A program made the translations under genes and the position numbers. Shown here in pieces: positions 1 through 7,081 of a stretch of 15,178 bases of DNA. The stretch covers positions 1 through 15,178 of the forward strand of contig CAMYMO010000154.1 of the NCBI GenBank assembly GCA_947259425.1, in the 5' to 3' direction. Position 1 is the first letter of the stretch; every line of letters starts with the position of its first letter. Source of the stretch: an uncultured Ectothiorhodospiraceae bacterium (GTDB taxonomy: Bacteria > Pseudomonadota > Gammaproteobacteria > UBA6429 > Thiohalophilaceae). The notes beneath the pieces are model-generated. The model was not told the DNA's origin. It ran no database searches and saw only the letters and a list, made by a program, of their open reading frames with translations.

Positions 1-16
1 CTTTTTTCTAAAGCAA

Positions 17-35
17 TTTTTTTTTTTTTTTTTTT
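17..35. repeat. 19-nt poly-T homopolymer
   Basis: An uninterrupted run of 19 T on the plus strand (A on the minus strand) lies between the end of the yeeE gene and the window edge. It is in non-coding sequence. For the minus-strand transcript it reads as an A tract, so it is not the U tract of an intrinsic terminator for yeeE. For a plus-strand transcript entering from the left it would be a T tract, but no strong hairpin precedes it in view. It could be a genuine slippage-prone tract or an assembly or sequencing artefact. Confidence 0.9.
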
Positions 36-37
36 CT

Positions 38-67
38 ACCGGACTTACCCAGAATGGCAAGCCCAGT
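38..67 (-). terminator. stem-loop downstream of yeeE (atypical terminator or 3'-end hairpin)
   Basis: On the minus strand ACTGGGCTTGCC and GGTAAGTCCGGT form a 12-pair stem around a 6-nt loop. Three of the pairs are G-U, so the stem is continuous only as minus-strand RNA; on the plus strand the same positions are A-C mismatches. It lies 22 nt past the yeeE stop codon. The position suits a 3'-end or processing hairpin for the yeeE mRNA. It is followed by an A tract instead of a U tract, so a canonical Rho-independent terminator is not supported. Confidence 0.45.
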
Positions 68-88
68 AAAATGAAAATGGTTTATTTT

Positions 89-1390
89 TTATACCGCATC
101 GAGTTGGCGTAAGCCGCCTGGTAATAACTTCATATCCACTAACGCGGTGATGAAGGCTTTGAAGAAGGTTGCCTCATCTTCGTATACCAATTTGTAGTAC
201 TGGATCTTCATGGTCAAGGCACTGCCAAATACGATGCTGATGAAGACTAGGAAGGATCCCAGCGCCAGGGTTGATACCCCGGTAATCGCTTGGCCAACGG
301 TACAACCCAGGCCGAGAACACCGCCAAAGCCCATCAGAACCCCACCAATGGCGTGGTATACAAAATCCTTAACCGAAACAAACCACTCGATACGGAAGCT
401 CCTGGAGATTAGAGACCAAAGGAATGAGCCCAAAATCACGCCCAGTACCGCCAACACGCCAAAGCTCAGATAACTCTTGCTAAGGCCTTCTTTCGCATAA
501 CCCGCCGCCTGGCCCATTGGGCTGATGAAGGTGTAACTGGTCGTCGTCAGATTGGTCGCTGCGTTCTTGGGCTTCGGCACATCATCGCCCATTTCAATTT
601 CCCACTGCTCGGTGACGAAATTACGAATGCCGACATTTTCACCGTCCAGGTCAATGGTAACATTCGCTGTTACGTACCAGGCCGCTAACACAATCAGACC
701 AATCGCGACCCCTGCGAAGATATTATCAAAGCTGGAACGGAAATCAGCAGCACGAAAGACAATGAACAACGCGATCAGACCCACAATCAGGCCGATAATC
801 AGCCGCATAGTAGTAGCAGAGCCATTTTCACTGAAACCGGCTGCTATGCTGCCTAAATCACTTTGTGTTTTCATCATGATAGTGGCTTCATCCAACCAGG
901 GCTGGAAAAGCGTCTGGTACCAGTTGGCTTCCAATTCTTTGAATGGATCGACCATAAAATAAGCAATAACAGCAATAATCACGAACACAAAGATGGATTT
1001 GATGTTGCCGCCACCAATACGAATCAGCGTCTTGTTACCACAACCACTGCCGAGCGTCATGCCGATACCGAACAAGATGCCGCCAAGGACAAATCTGCCC
1101 CAAGGGAAGGCGTAGAGTAAATCTTGATTGGCACCCCCCCGGTACGGCGGCAAGGTACTGGTCAGATCGAATACTTTAAAGTACTCAAGAATGGTGACGC
1201 CAATTAATGCGACGGTCGCGGACAATATCCAGGCCCGTAAACGCCCTTTATCACCCATATTCACTAAGTCGGACACGGCGCCCATGGTACAAAAGTTGGT
1301 TTTATTCACAACCATACCGAGCACGACAGAAAGGATAAGAATTGACCAGATATAAAACGAATGTGCACTGGCAAAATCTGAAAACGTCAT
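89..1390 (-). CDS. YeeE/YedE family sulfur-compound (thiosulfate-type) transporter
   Basis: Polytopic inner-membrane protein of 433 aa with two YeeE-type halves. Each conserved Cys sits in a re-entrant-type motif, numbered from the ATG at 1390: Cys34 in NKTNFCTMGAVSD, Cys117 in GSGCGNKTLIRIGGGN and Cys363 in GLGCTVGQAITG. Three Cys in these contexts are the hallmark of the TsuA thiosulfate transporter family, where they relay the substrate through the membrane. The central stretch (about 245-300) is polar and probably a large extracytoplasmic or cytoplasmic loop, longer than in minimal family members. The reading frame extends upstream to a TTG at 1402, but the ATG at 1390 has GAGG six nt upstream, so I take the ATG. 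The gene stands apart from queC by 142 nt and probably has its own promoter. No tusA-like partner gene is adjacent in the window. The substrate (thiosulfate, or another reduced sulfur or selenium species) is inferred from the family. Confidence 0.88.
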   Translation of the reverse strand: MTFSDFASAHSFYIWSILILSVVLGMVVNKTNFCTMGAVSDLVNMGDKGRLRAWILSATVALIGVTILEYFKVFDLTSTLPPYRGGANQDLLYAFPWGRFVLGGILFGIGMTLGSGCGNKTLIRIGGGNIKSIFVFVIIAVIAYFMVDPFKELEANWYQTLFQPWLDEATIMMKTQSDLGSIAAGFSENGSATTMRLIIGLIVGLIALFIVFRAADFRSSFDNIFAGVAIGLIVLAAWYVTANVTIDLDGENVGIRNFVTEQWEIEMGDDVPKPKNAATNLTTTSYTFISPMGQAAGYAKEGLSKSYLSFGVLAVLGVILGSFLWSLISRSFRIEWFVSVKDFVYHAIGGVLMGFGGVLGLGCTVGQAITGVSTLALGSFLVFISIVFGSALTMKIQYYKLVYEDEATFFKAFITALVDMKLLPGGLRQLDAV

Positions 1391-1466
1391 AGAACACCTC
1401 AAAATAATTAAACAAACCAGTCCGCCTAAATCCCCAGAATTTATAGCCGACTAAAAAATTTGCGCG

Positions 1467-1472
1467 ATTATA
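1467..1472 (-). promoter_or_regulatory. candidate -10 element for yeeE
   Basis: A perfect TATAAT lies on the minus strand 76 nt upstream of the yeeE ATG, in the only gap in this part of the window long enough for a promoter. A TTGACC hexamer lies upstream, but only 11 nt away, too close to be its -35 partner. No good -35 is present at 16-18 nt. A downstream AT-rich leader follows. This is suggestive only. Confidence 0.3.
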
Positions 1473-1532
1473 CCTGATGATTAGGTCAAGATGACAGAAT
1501 AATGATCGAAATTACAAATATTCAGAAAAAAA

Positions 1533-2219
1533 TCAGCCACTTACGTATTTAGTAGGGTCTTTAAATCCGGCCTCAATAAAGCCTTCATGGCGAAGTCGGC
1601 AACTATCACACTGCCCGCAGGCCAAACCCTGCGGGTTCGGATCATAACAGGACAAAGTAAGTCCATAATCAAGCCCCAGGCTCACACCGCGTTGGATGAT
1701 TTGTGATTTACTCAGGTGTAATAAGGGTGTGTTAATTTTAATACGTTGCCCTTCTACACCGGTTTTTGTGGCCAGTGTGGCCATGCGCTGATAGGCCTCA
1801 ATATATTCTGGTCGGCAATCCGGATAGCCGGAATAATCAATCGCATTTACCCCGATGAAAATATCATATGCAGCTAATACTTCGGCCCAGGCCAGCGCAA
1901 TGGACAGAAATACCGTATTACGAGCAGGAACATAGGTTACCGGGATGCCCTCCTCATGCTGTTTGGGTACATCAATCGATGAGTCCGTTAACGCAGAGCC
2001 GCCAAACTGGGCCAAATCCAACATAAAGGTTCGGTGTGTTTTTGCGCCAAGATGTTTGGCAACGACTGACGCGGCAGCGAGTTCAGTTCGATGGCGTTGC
2101 CCATAGTCAAAACTCAAGGCATAACATTCAAAACCCGCCTGTTGGGCAATCGCTAAGACCGTCGCCGAGTCGAGTCCACCTGATACCAGTACCACTGCTT
2201 TTTTCGTATCTTGACTCAT
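1533..2219 (-). CDS. queC: 7-cyano-7-deazaguanine (preQ0) synthase QueC
   Basis: Cytoplasmic ATP-dependent enzyme that converts 7-carboxy-7-deazaguanine to preQ0, a precursor of queuosine in tRNA. The 228-aa length is typical. The N-terminal PP-loop motif SGGLDS is at residues 13-18 in an adenine-nucleotide alpha-hydrolase fold. Four zinc-binding Cys are present at 190, 200, 203 and 206 (SCYDP then CGQCDSC). It starts 3 nt after queE, whose TGA is followed immediately by a TAG triplet before this ATG, so the two are almost certainly co-transcribed. QueC acts directly on the QueE product, which fits the order. No other que gene is in the window. Confidence 0.97.
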   Translation of the reverse strand: MSQDTKKAVVLVSGGLDSATVLAIAQQAGFECYALSFDYGQRHRTELAAASVVAKHLGAKTHRTFMLDLAQFGGSALTDSSIDVPKQHEEGIPVTYVPARNTVFLSIALAWAEVLAAYDIFIGVNAIDYSGYPDCRPEYIEAYQRMATLATKTGVEGQRIKINTPLLHLSKSQIIQRGVSLGLDYGLTLSCYDPNPQGLACGQCDSCRLRHEGFIEAGFKDPTKYVSG

Positions 2220-2222
2220 CTA

Positions 2223-2888
2223 TCAATGACCAGGCTGATCACCCCAAATTAACTTATGTAGCTGGCATTGTACGCGGACATTAAGTTGATCGGCCAATAC
2301 CCATTCAGTTAACTCTTTTAAGGTAATCTGTTCAAAGCTGGGAGAAAATATAATTTCACAACCCTGCTTAATATTGTGTTGTGTTAAGAAATTGACCGAC
2401 CACACATAATCTTCATGGTTACAAATTACAAATTTCAGTTGATCATGTTCCGTTAAACTATCAAGGTTTTCTAATCGATTTTTTATTTGTTCAGCCGAAC
2501 CCGGAGTTTTAATGTCCACGACACGACTCACTCGTTTATCAACCGGAGCAATATCGATCGCGCCACTGGTTTCAAGTGACACCTGATAACCTGCATCACA
2601 AAGCTGAGTTAAGAATTCATAACAGGCCTTTTGAGCGAGCGGTTCGCCCCCGGTCACGGTGATATAGGGAGTCTTGTATTGTTTAAGCTGAGCAAAGATT
2701 TCAGCATACGTCATCCACTGGCCACCCTGGAAAGCATACTCGGTATCACAATACTGGCAGCGCAATGGGCAACCCGTCAAACGGATAAAAATCGTCGGCA
2801 GACCAATCGTGCGAGATTCTCCTTGCACTGAATAAAAAATTTCAGATATGCGTAGGCGATCAGATGTTTTAACAGATTGGTTATTCAC
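2223..2888 (-). CDS. queE: 7-carboxy-7-deazaguanine synthase QueE (radical SAM)
   Basis: Radical S-adenosylmethionine enzyme that rearranges 6-carboxytetrahydropterin to 7-carboxy-7-deazaguanine, the step before QueC. The 4Fe-4S motif CPLRCQYC places Cys at 40, 44 and 47; the SAM-binding TGGEP is at 79-83. The conserved opening ISEIFYSVQGES at 14-25 contacts substrate in the family. The 221-aa length is normal. The first available start is GTG at 2888. No convincing Shine-Dalgarno precedes it and there is no ATG before the conserved core, so the exact N-terminus is less certain than the identity. It lies 50 nt after cpoB, the usual gammaproteobacterial position at the end of the tol-pal cluster. 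Confidence 0.96.
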   Translation of the reverse strand: MNNQSVKTSDRLRISEIFYSVQGESRTIGLPTIFIRLTGCPLRCQYCDTEYAFQGGQWMTYAEIFAQLKQYKTPYITVTGGEPLAQKACYEFLTQLCDAGYQVSLETSGAIDIAPVDKRVSRVVDIKTPGSAEQIKNRLENLDSLTEHDQLKFVICNHEDYVWSVNFLTQHNIKQGCEIIFSPSFEQITLKELTEWVLADQLNVRVQCQLHKLIWGDQPGH

Positions 2889-2900
2889 GACGTCATCATA

Positions 2901-2917
2901 GCGCGTTCTTTACGCGC
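2901..2917 (-). other. perfect hairpin between cpoB and queE
   Basis: GCGCGT and ACGCGC form a perfect 6-bp GC-rich stem with a 5-nt loop, inside the 50-nt gap between the cpoB stop and the queE GTG start. On the minus strand it is followed by TATGATG, not a U tract, so it is not a classic terminator. It ends 12 nt before the queE start and could mask initiation or mark an mRNA processing site; both roles are inference. Confidence 0.5.
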
Positions 2918-2938
2918 GGTTAATTGCGGAAGTTCGAG

Positions 2939-3850
2939 TTAACGCTTTAACCGAATTTTCTGGATCAGATTTGTTGCCTGTCCGGCTTCGGTGGTACCAG
3001 GATAATTTTTGCTAAGTTGTTTTAGCGTCGCTTCAGCCTGCTTGAATTTTTTTAACTCATACTGGCTATAACCAATCTTGAGCATGGCTTCAGCTAACTT
3101 CGGACTATTTGGATAATTATCTATAAGTTTTTGATAGTCCGTGATCGCTTGTTTGAAATTACGTTGCGCGTAATTGGCTTCACCAATCCAGTATTGAGCA
3201 ATGTGTGCATAACGACCTTTGGGAAATTGTTTAATAAAACCATTAAATGCCGTTACCGCCTGTTCATAACGAAGCTCACGGAGCAAATCAAAAGCCTGCT
3301 GATAAGCTTTTTGTTCTGCTGCAAAATCCGTCTTGCCTGAACCCGGCGCAGACGATGTGCTTTTAGTCGAAGCCGCTACGCCCGCCGCTGCGCCGGTAGC
3401 CGCCCCACTTTTTGCACCTGCAGTAGAACTCGCTGCACCTGATCTCGATGTCCCGCTTGAACTGCTAGAACCAGGGCCAGGACCATTGCGTTCAAGTAGA
3501 AGTAAGCGGCGATCAATATCAACGTAGAGATCTCTTTGTCGTTGTTTAATTTCATCGAGTTGATGAGTATGTAATTCCAACTCACCTCTTAATATTTGTA
3601 ACTCAGATTGTAGATTTTCGATTTTAACCAGCATATCCACCAATCCCTGGCTTTCCAGAATACGCTCAAGACGTTGCAGTCGTTCTTCTGTCGACAGTTT
3701 ACGTGTGCTGCTCGAGGTATTACTCGAGGTCGAAATGGTACCGGTCGCATCACTTGGGCGCGAACGTAATTGAACATCACGCGCAAATACCACCTGTGTA
3801 TCGACAAATAACACACACAATAAACTGACTGACAAAAGAATTCGTTTCAT
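2939..3850 (-). CDS. cpoB: Cell division coordinator CpoB (YbgF), periplasmic TPR protein
   Basis: Periplasmic partner of the Tol-Pal machine; in E. coli CpoB links TolA to peptidoglycan synthase PBP1B during constriction. The 303-aa protein has a signal peptide (residues 1-23, likely cut after VFA), a Ser/Thr-rich spacer, a coiled-coil helix at about 52-120 that trimerises in the family, a Gly/Ser/Ala-rich linker at about 122-172, and three TPR-like repeats from about 180 to the end (for example AYQQAFDLLRELRYEQAVTA). The linker is longer and more repetitive than in E. coli. The gene follows pal by 49 nt, its standard place. The ATG at 3850 opens a clear signal peptide, although the upstream Shine-Dalgarno is weak. 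Confidence 0.95.
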   Translation of the reverse strand: MKRILLSVSLLCVLFVDTQVVFARDVQLRSRPSDATGTISTSSNTSSSTRKLSTEERLQRLERILESQGLVDMLVKIENLQSELQILRGELELHTHQLDEIKQRQRDLYVDIDRRLLLLERNGPGPGSSSSSGTSRSGAASSTAGAKSGAATGAAAGVAASTKSTSSAPGSGKTDFAAEQKAYQQAFDLLRELRYEQAVTAFNGFIKQFPKGRYAHIAQYWIGEANYAQRNFKQAITDYQKLIDNYPNSPKLAEAMLKIGYSQYELKKFKQAEATLKQLSKNYPGTTEAGQATNLIQKIRLKR

Positions 3851-3862
3851 AATTTTAAATAC

Positions 3863-3881
3863 TTAAAAATCTGATTTTTAA
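3863..3881. repeat. AT-rich perfect dyad between pal and cpoB
   Basis: TTAAAAAT and ATTTTTAA are perfect 8-nt inverted arms separated by CTG, within the 49-nt pal-cpoB gap and 13 nt upstream of the cpoB ATG. Pairing would be only A-U, so a stable RNA hairpin is unlikely. A protein-binding palindrome or chance in AT-rich spacer are both possible. Confidence 0.5.
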
Positions 3882-3899
3882 AAAATAGCCACCAACGAA

Positions 3900-4418
3900 T
3901 TAATGACTAGGGTACAAAATCTCAACTCGACGATTTTGACTCCAGGCTGATTCATCGTGTCCAATTGCGATCGGACGTTCTTCACCAAAGCTCACCACGT
4001 CTATTTGCGAACTGGATACACCCTGCAATGTCATCAGTTGTTTAACCGCAATCGCACGGCGCTCACCTAAGGCAATATTATATTCACGCGTACCACGTTC
4101 ATCGGTATGGCCTTCTAATACAACCTTCTCACCTGAATTTGCTGATAAGTATTCAGCATGGGCAATAATAATATCACGATCTTCGGGTCTAATACTGTAG
4201 CTATCAAAGGCAAAATAAACGACGCGTTTTGACAACGGGTTTGCGGGATCATCAAAAGGATTACTCTCAATCGCTGACTGATCTTGCGCAGTATCACGCG
4301 TATCCGTAGTCGCATCTTGTTGCCCGGTATCCTCCGGTTGCTGTTCAGATGTTGTCGTACAAGCAACGCCAAAAGAGGCAAGTAAACCAATAATAAGCAG
4401 TTTGTTCCGTATTACCAT
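3900..4418 (-). CDS. pal: Peptidoglycan-associated lipoprotein Pal
   Basis: Outer-membrane lipoprotein that anchors the outer membrane to peptidoglycan and is released or retained by TolB. Of 172 aa, residues 1-19 are a lipoprotein signal peptide with the lipidated Cys at 20 (GVAC; Gly at -3 is less usual than Leu). An acidic, Gln/Thr/Asp-rich linker (about 21-60) leads to an OmpA-like domain (about 66-170). The diaminopimelate-binding signature GHTDERGTREYNIALGERRA carries the key Asp105 and Arg120, and the domain ends in NRRVEI. The ATG has a strong AAAGGAG seven nt upstream, in keeping with a very abundant protein. It follows tolB by 33 nt. Confidence 0.97.
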   Translation of the reverse strand: MVIRNKLLIIGLLASFGVACTTTSEQQPEDTGQQDATTDTRDTAQDQSAIESNPFDDPANPLSKRVVYFAFDSYSIRPEDRDIIIAHAEYLSANSGEKVVLEGHTDERGTREYNIALGERRAIAVKQLMTLQGVSSSQIDVVSFGEERPIAIGHDESAWSQNRRVEILYPSH

Positions 4419-4451
4419 AATGTTACTCCTTTAATGCATTTGTTATGAGTT

Positions 4452-5777
4452 TTAATCTTGTTTATAAGGTGACCAAGCGGGCTCCCGCACATCACCTTGT
4501 TGTAATCTCAGTTTGTGGCTAGCTCGACCATCTGAAGAAACCACCGCTAACACTCCCCGATTCTTTACTTGTGCTGCATAAATTAACATGCCTCCGTTAG
4601 GAGCGAAACCGGGAGACTCATCTAATCCTCCATCGGTTAAAATCGACAATTGCTCGGTTTCTAAATCCAGTACCGCGATACGATATTGACCACCCGTATT
4701 GTGCACCATCGCGATGCGTTTTCCATCTGGCGATACCGACGATCGCAAATTCTCAACACCATCAAAAGTAAGCCGTTGAGCCTGACCAACACCGCCACGG
4801 CTATCCACCGACTGTCGATAGATTTGTGGTTTACCACCCCGATCCGAAGTAAATATCAAACTACGCCCATCAGGAAACCAGGATGGTTCAATATCAACAC
4901 CATAACTACGTGTCACTCGATGTAGCTTACGTGTATTCAAATCCATAATATAGATCTCAGCATTACCATCTTTCGATAGTGACATCGCCATGCGACGCCC
5001 ATCGGGTGACCAGGCCGGAGATAGATTAGATCCCTTAAAATCGGTAAGCCGTTGCGTGTGCCGATTAAAGATATTCTGCACATATATCTGCGGCCGCCCA
5101 GTTGCATATGACACATAGGCTAATTTTTTCCCATCAGGTGACCATGACGGACGCACAATGGGCATGCTTGATTCAAACAGTATTTGTTCATTGTACCCAT
5201 CGGAATCAGAAATAGCTAAACGGTAGCGATTCTGCCCTTTTCGATCTTTGGTTACTGTGATGTAGGCCAAATAAGTATCAAAAGCGCCACGTTCACCGGT
5301 AATCGCCTCATAGATCAAATCACTGATATGATGGGATAAACGTCGCAATTGCTTTTTCTTTGCCTGAAAACTGTGTCCAGTAACTTGAGTACCCTTTTCA
5401 ACATCTAACAACTGAAACTGAATCTTAAACGAATTACTTCCCAGCGGTTGCAATTTACCAATAACAACATATTTCATTTTAGAATTACGCCAGGTTGCAT
5501 AATTGACTTCGCTGGAAGAATGAGGGGTTTCGATCATATCCTTCTCATTCATTGGCGCAAATTGTCCACTGCGTTTTAAATCTGCACTAATTACATCCGT
5601 CATCTTGAGTGGAATCCTGGATGGGCTACGCCATTCAAAAGGTACAACTGCGATTGGCGTGGCATTATCAAGCCATAAGGTAATATCAATCGTCAGTTCT
5701 GCACGTGAAGGCATACTAATCGTTAACAAACTCATTACTACAAAAACACAGCTTAATTTTATCTTTTGTAAATTCAT
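4452..5777 (-). CDS. tolB: Tol-Pal system periplasmic protein TolB
   Basis: Periplasmic beta-propeller that binds Pal and, through its N-terminal TolB box, TolA. The 441-aa protein has a signal peptide (about 1-26, ending SRA), an N-terminal alpha/beta domain (about 30-160) and a six-bladed propeller whose blades show the family repeat: RPSWSPDGKKLAY (209-221), SPAWSPDGRRMAM, EPSWFPDGRSLIF, RSSVSPDGKRIAM and SPGFAPNGGMLIY, with REPAWSP closing the ring near the C-terminus. Its ATG lies one nt after the tolA TAA, which implies translational coupling. The length matches the family. Confidence 0.97.
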   Translation of the reverse strand: MNLQKIKLSCVFVVMSLLTISMPSRAELTIDITLWLDNATPIAVVPFEWRSPSRIPLKMTDVISADLKRSGQFAPMNEKDMIETPHSSSEVNYATWRNSKMKYVVIGKLQPLGSNSFKIQFQLLDVEKGTQVTGHSFQAKKKQLRRLSHHISDLIYEAITGERGAFDTYLAYITVTKDRKGQNRYRLAISDSDGYNEQILFESSMPIVRPSWSPDGKKLAYVSYATGRPQIYVQNIFNRHTQRLTDFKGSNLSPAWSPDGRRMAMSLSKDGNAEIYIMDLNTRKLHRVTRSYGVDIEPSWFPDGRSLIFTSDRGGKPQIYRQSVDSRGGVGQAQRLTFDGVENLRSSVSPDGKRIAMVHNTGGQYRIAVLDLETEQLSILTDGGLDESPGFAPNGGMLIYAAQVKNRGVLAVVSSDGRASHKLRLQQGDVREPAWSPYKQD

Positions 5778-5778
5778 C

Positions 5779-6582
5779 TTAGCTCTTTTTATCCGCTCTC
5801 ATTGGTAGTCGTAAATCTCGAAATGTATCAAACAAGCCTTCTTCTGCCGGAGGCAAGGGTAATGGCGAGGCGCTTTTAACCGCCGCTTGTACCGATTTAT
5901 CATAAACGGCATCACCACTACTTTTTGAAAGTTGTACGTCGATAACTTCGCCCGTCGGGATCAGCTTAACACGCAATTCACTTTCCAGGCCTTTACTTAT
6001 TGCCGGAGGTTTAATCCAATGCTGATACACTTTCAGCTCAATTAGATTCATGTATTTATCTATGATGGTCTGACGCTTCTTAAGTTCCGCCTGTCGCAGC
6101 GCGGCCGCTTCCTGCTCTTTTTTCATGATCGCCGCTTCAGCCAGCATTTTCTCTTTTAACTCCTTTTCCTTGCGTACCCGATCTTCCTGTTCTTCTTTAG
6201 CCTTACGCTCACGCGCTTCTTTCTCTTTACGTTTTTTTTCTTTTGCTTTTTTCTCCAGCAACGCGATACGTTGTTTTTCTTTCTTCTGCTCGGCTAAACG
6301 TTTCTCTTTTTCCAGTTTTTGTTTTTTTGCATCCGCTTTACGTTTTTTTTCCAGTTCTTTTTTGCGCTTGACTTCTCGATCATCCTGTTTTTTTAATTTG
6401 GCAAGTTCTTTTTTAACTTGTCGTTCATCAATCATCTGCACTTCAACCGTTTTTTGCGCTGATGTAGAAGCACGTTGTTTCGATTTAAAATGAAAGCCAA
6501 CCCCAAACAATACGATGAAAAATATATGTACTACGATGGCGCCAACTAAAAAGCGAGGGTTCTTTTTAAAGATTTCTAGCAT
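5779..6582 (-). CDS. tolA: Cell envelope integrity protein TolA
   Basis: Inner-membrane protein that transmits force from the TolQ/TolR motor across the periplasm to TolB-Pal. Domain I is a short cytoplasmic start plus one transmembrane helix (about 11-31). Domain II is a long Lys/Glu/Arg-rich helix (about 50-172), and domain III is the globular C-terminal part (about 175-267), recognisable from YMNLIELKVYQHWIKP, VKLIPTGEVIDVQLSKSSGD and DKSVQAAVKSASPLPLP. At 267 aa it is shorter than E. coli TolA because domain II is shorter. It has no Cys in domain III, so the disulfide known there in E. coli is absent. Domain II is unusually Lys-rich rather than Ala-rich. The gene is 35 nt after tolR. Confidence 0.95.
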   Translation of the reverse strand: MLEIFKKNPRFLVGAIVVHIFFIVLFGVGFHFKSKQRASTSAQKTVEVQMIDERQVKKELAKLKKQDDREVKRKKELEKKRKADAKKQKLEKEKRLAEQKKEKQRIALLEKKAKEKKRKEKEARERKAKEEQEDRVRKEKELKEKMLAEAAIMKKEQEAAALRQAELKKRQTIIDKYMNLIELKVYQHWIKPPAISKGLESELRVKLIPTGEVIDVQLSKSSGDAVYDKSVQAAVKSASPLPLPPAEEGLFDTFRDLRLPMRADKKS

Positions 6583-6617
6583 TCACGTCTCTGTTATTCA
6601 TGAAACCGAATCCTCAC

Positions 6618-7055
6618 TTAACGGCGGCCAGTGGGTTTGGTTATCAAACTAAAATTATCAATTCCGGCATCATTCAAAATCGACATCGCATTGATCACCT
6701 TACCATAATCTGCATTGACATCCCCTTTAATCAGTATCAATACCTCAGGATGTTTTTTACGGCGATCCATCACATATTTGACCAGTGTTTTTGCTTTAAC
6801 CGATTTATGTGGCGTCTTGCCAAGATTCACATACAAGCGACCTTTGTTATCAACGGAAACAACGACGGGTTTTACCTCTGACTTTTTAACCGGTTTGGCG
6901 CTCGCTTCAGGTAGTTTAACTTTATAACCTTCAGCCAGCATCGGGGTCGTAACCATAAAGATCACTAATAATACCAACATGACATCAATATAGGGTACAA
7001 CATTGATCTCCGCCATTGGTCGTTTTTGAAATCGTTTATTCTGGTGTTGAAGCAT
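6618..7055 (-). CDS. tolR: Tol-Pal system protein TolR
   Basis: ExbD/TolR family subunit of the proton-driven motor. The 145-aa protein has a short cytoplasmic N-terminus, one transmembrane helix at about 20-40 and a periplasmic domain to the end. The proton-path Asp is Asp24 in PYIDVMLVLLVIFM, equivalent to E. coli TolR Asp23. The periplasmic part carries the ExbD-type strand ILIKGDVNADYGKVINAM. The start at 7055 has AAGAG about 10 nt upstream. It follows tolQ by 26 nt. Confidence 0.97.
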   Translation of the reverse strand: MLQHQNKRFQKRPMAEINVVPYIDVMLVLLVIFMVTTPMLAEGYKVKLPEASAKPVKKSEVKPVVVSVDNKGRLYVNLGKTPHKSVKAKTLVKYVMDRRKKHPEVLILIKGDVNADYGKVINAMSILNDAGIDNFSLITKPTGRR

Positions 7056-7081
7056 TAAAACGTTCTCTTTGGCTATCCGGC

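Noticed and set aside
552..962. Plus-strand open frame of 136 codons opposite yeeE
   Set aside because: It lies antisense to a well-supported membrane protein with conserved Cys motifs; its translation shows no recognisable domain.
1134..1140. Seven-C run inside yeeE as a phase-variation tract
   Set aside because: Seven is short for a phase-variable tract, the frame is intact, and the encoded Gly-Gly is unremarkable.
1473..1489. TTGACC plus TATAAT as a full sigma70 promoter for yeeE
   Set aside because: The spacer is only 11 nt, far from the 16-18 nt needed; only the -10-like hexamer was kept, at low confidence.
2889..2938. Possible preQ1 riboswitch before queE
   Set aside because: The leader is only 50 nt with a simple GC hairpin and lacks the pseudoknot pattern and A-rich tail of preQ1-I; queE/queC in this clade position normally follow cpoB on the same transcript.
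3332..3490. Frameshift or insertion in cpoB because of the low-complexity stretch
   Set aside because: The frame is continuous on both sides, with a coiled coil before and TPR repeats after, so it is a natural Gly/Ser/Ala linker.
6125..6493. Long plus-strand open frame rich in Phe, Ser and Arg
   Set aside because: It is the reverse complement of the Lys/Glu-rich tolA helix codons; composition is an artefact and there is no ribosome binding site or family resemblance.
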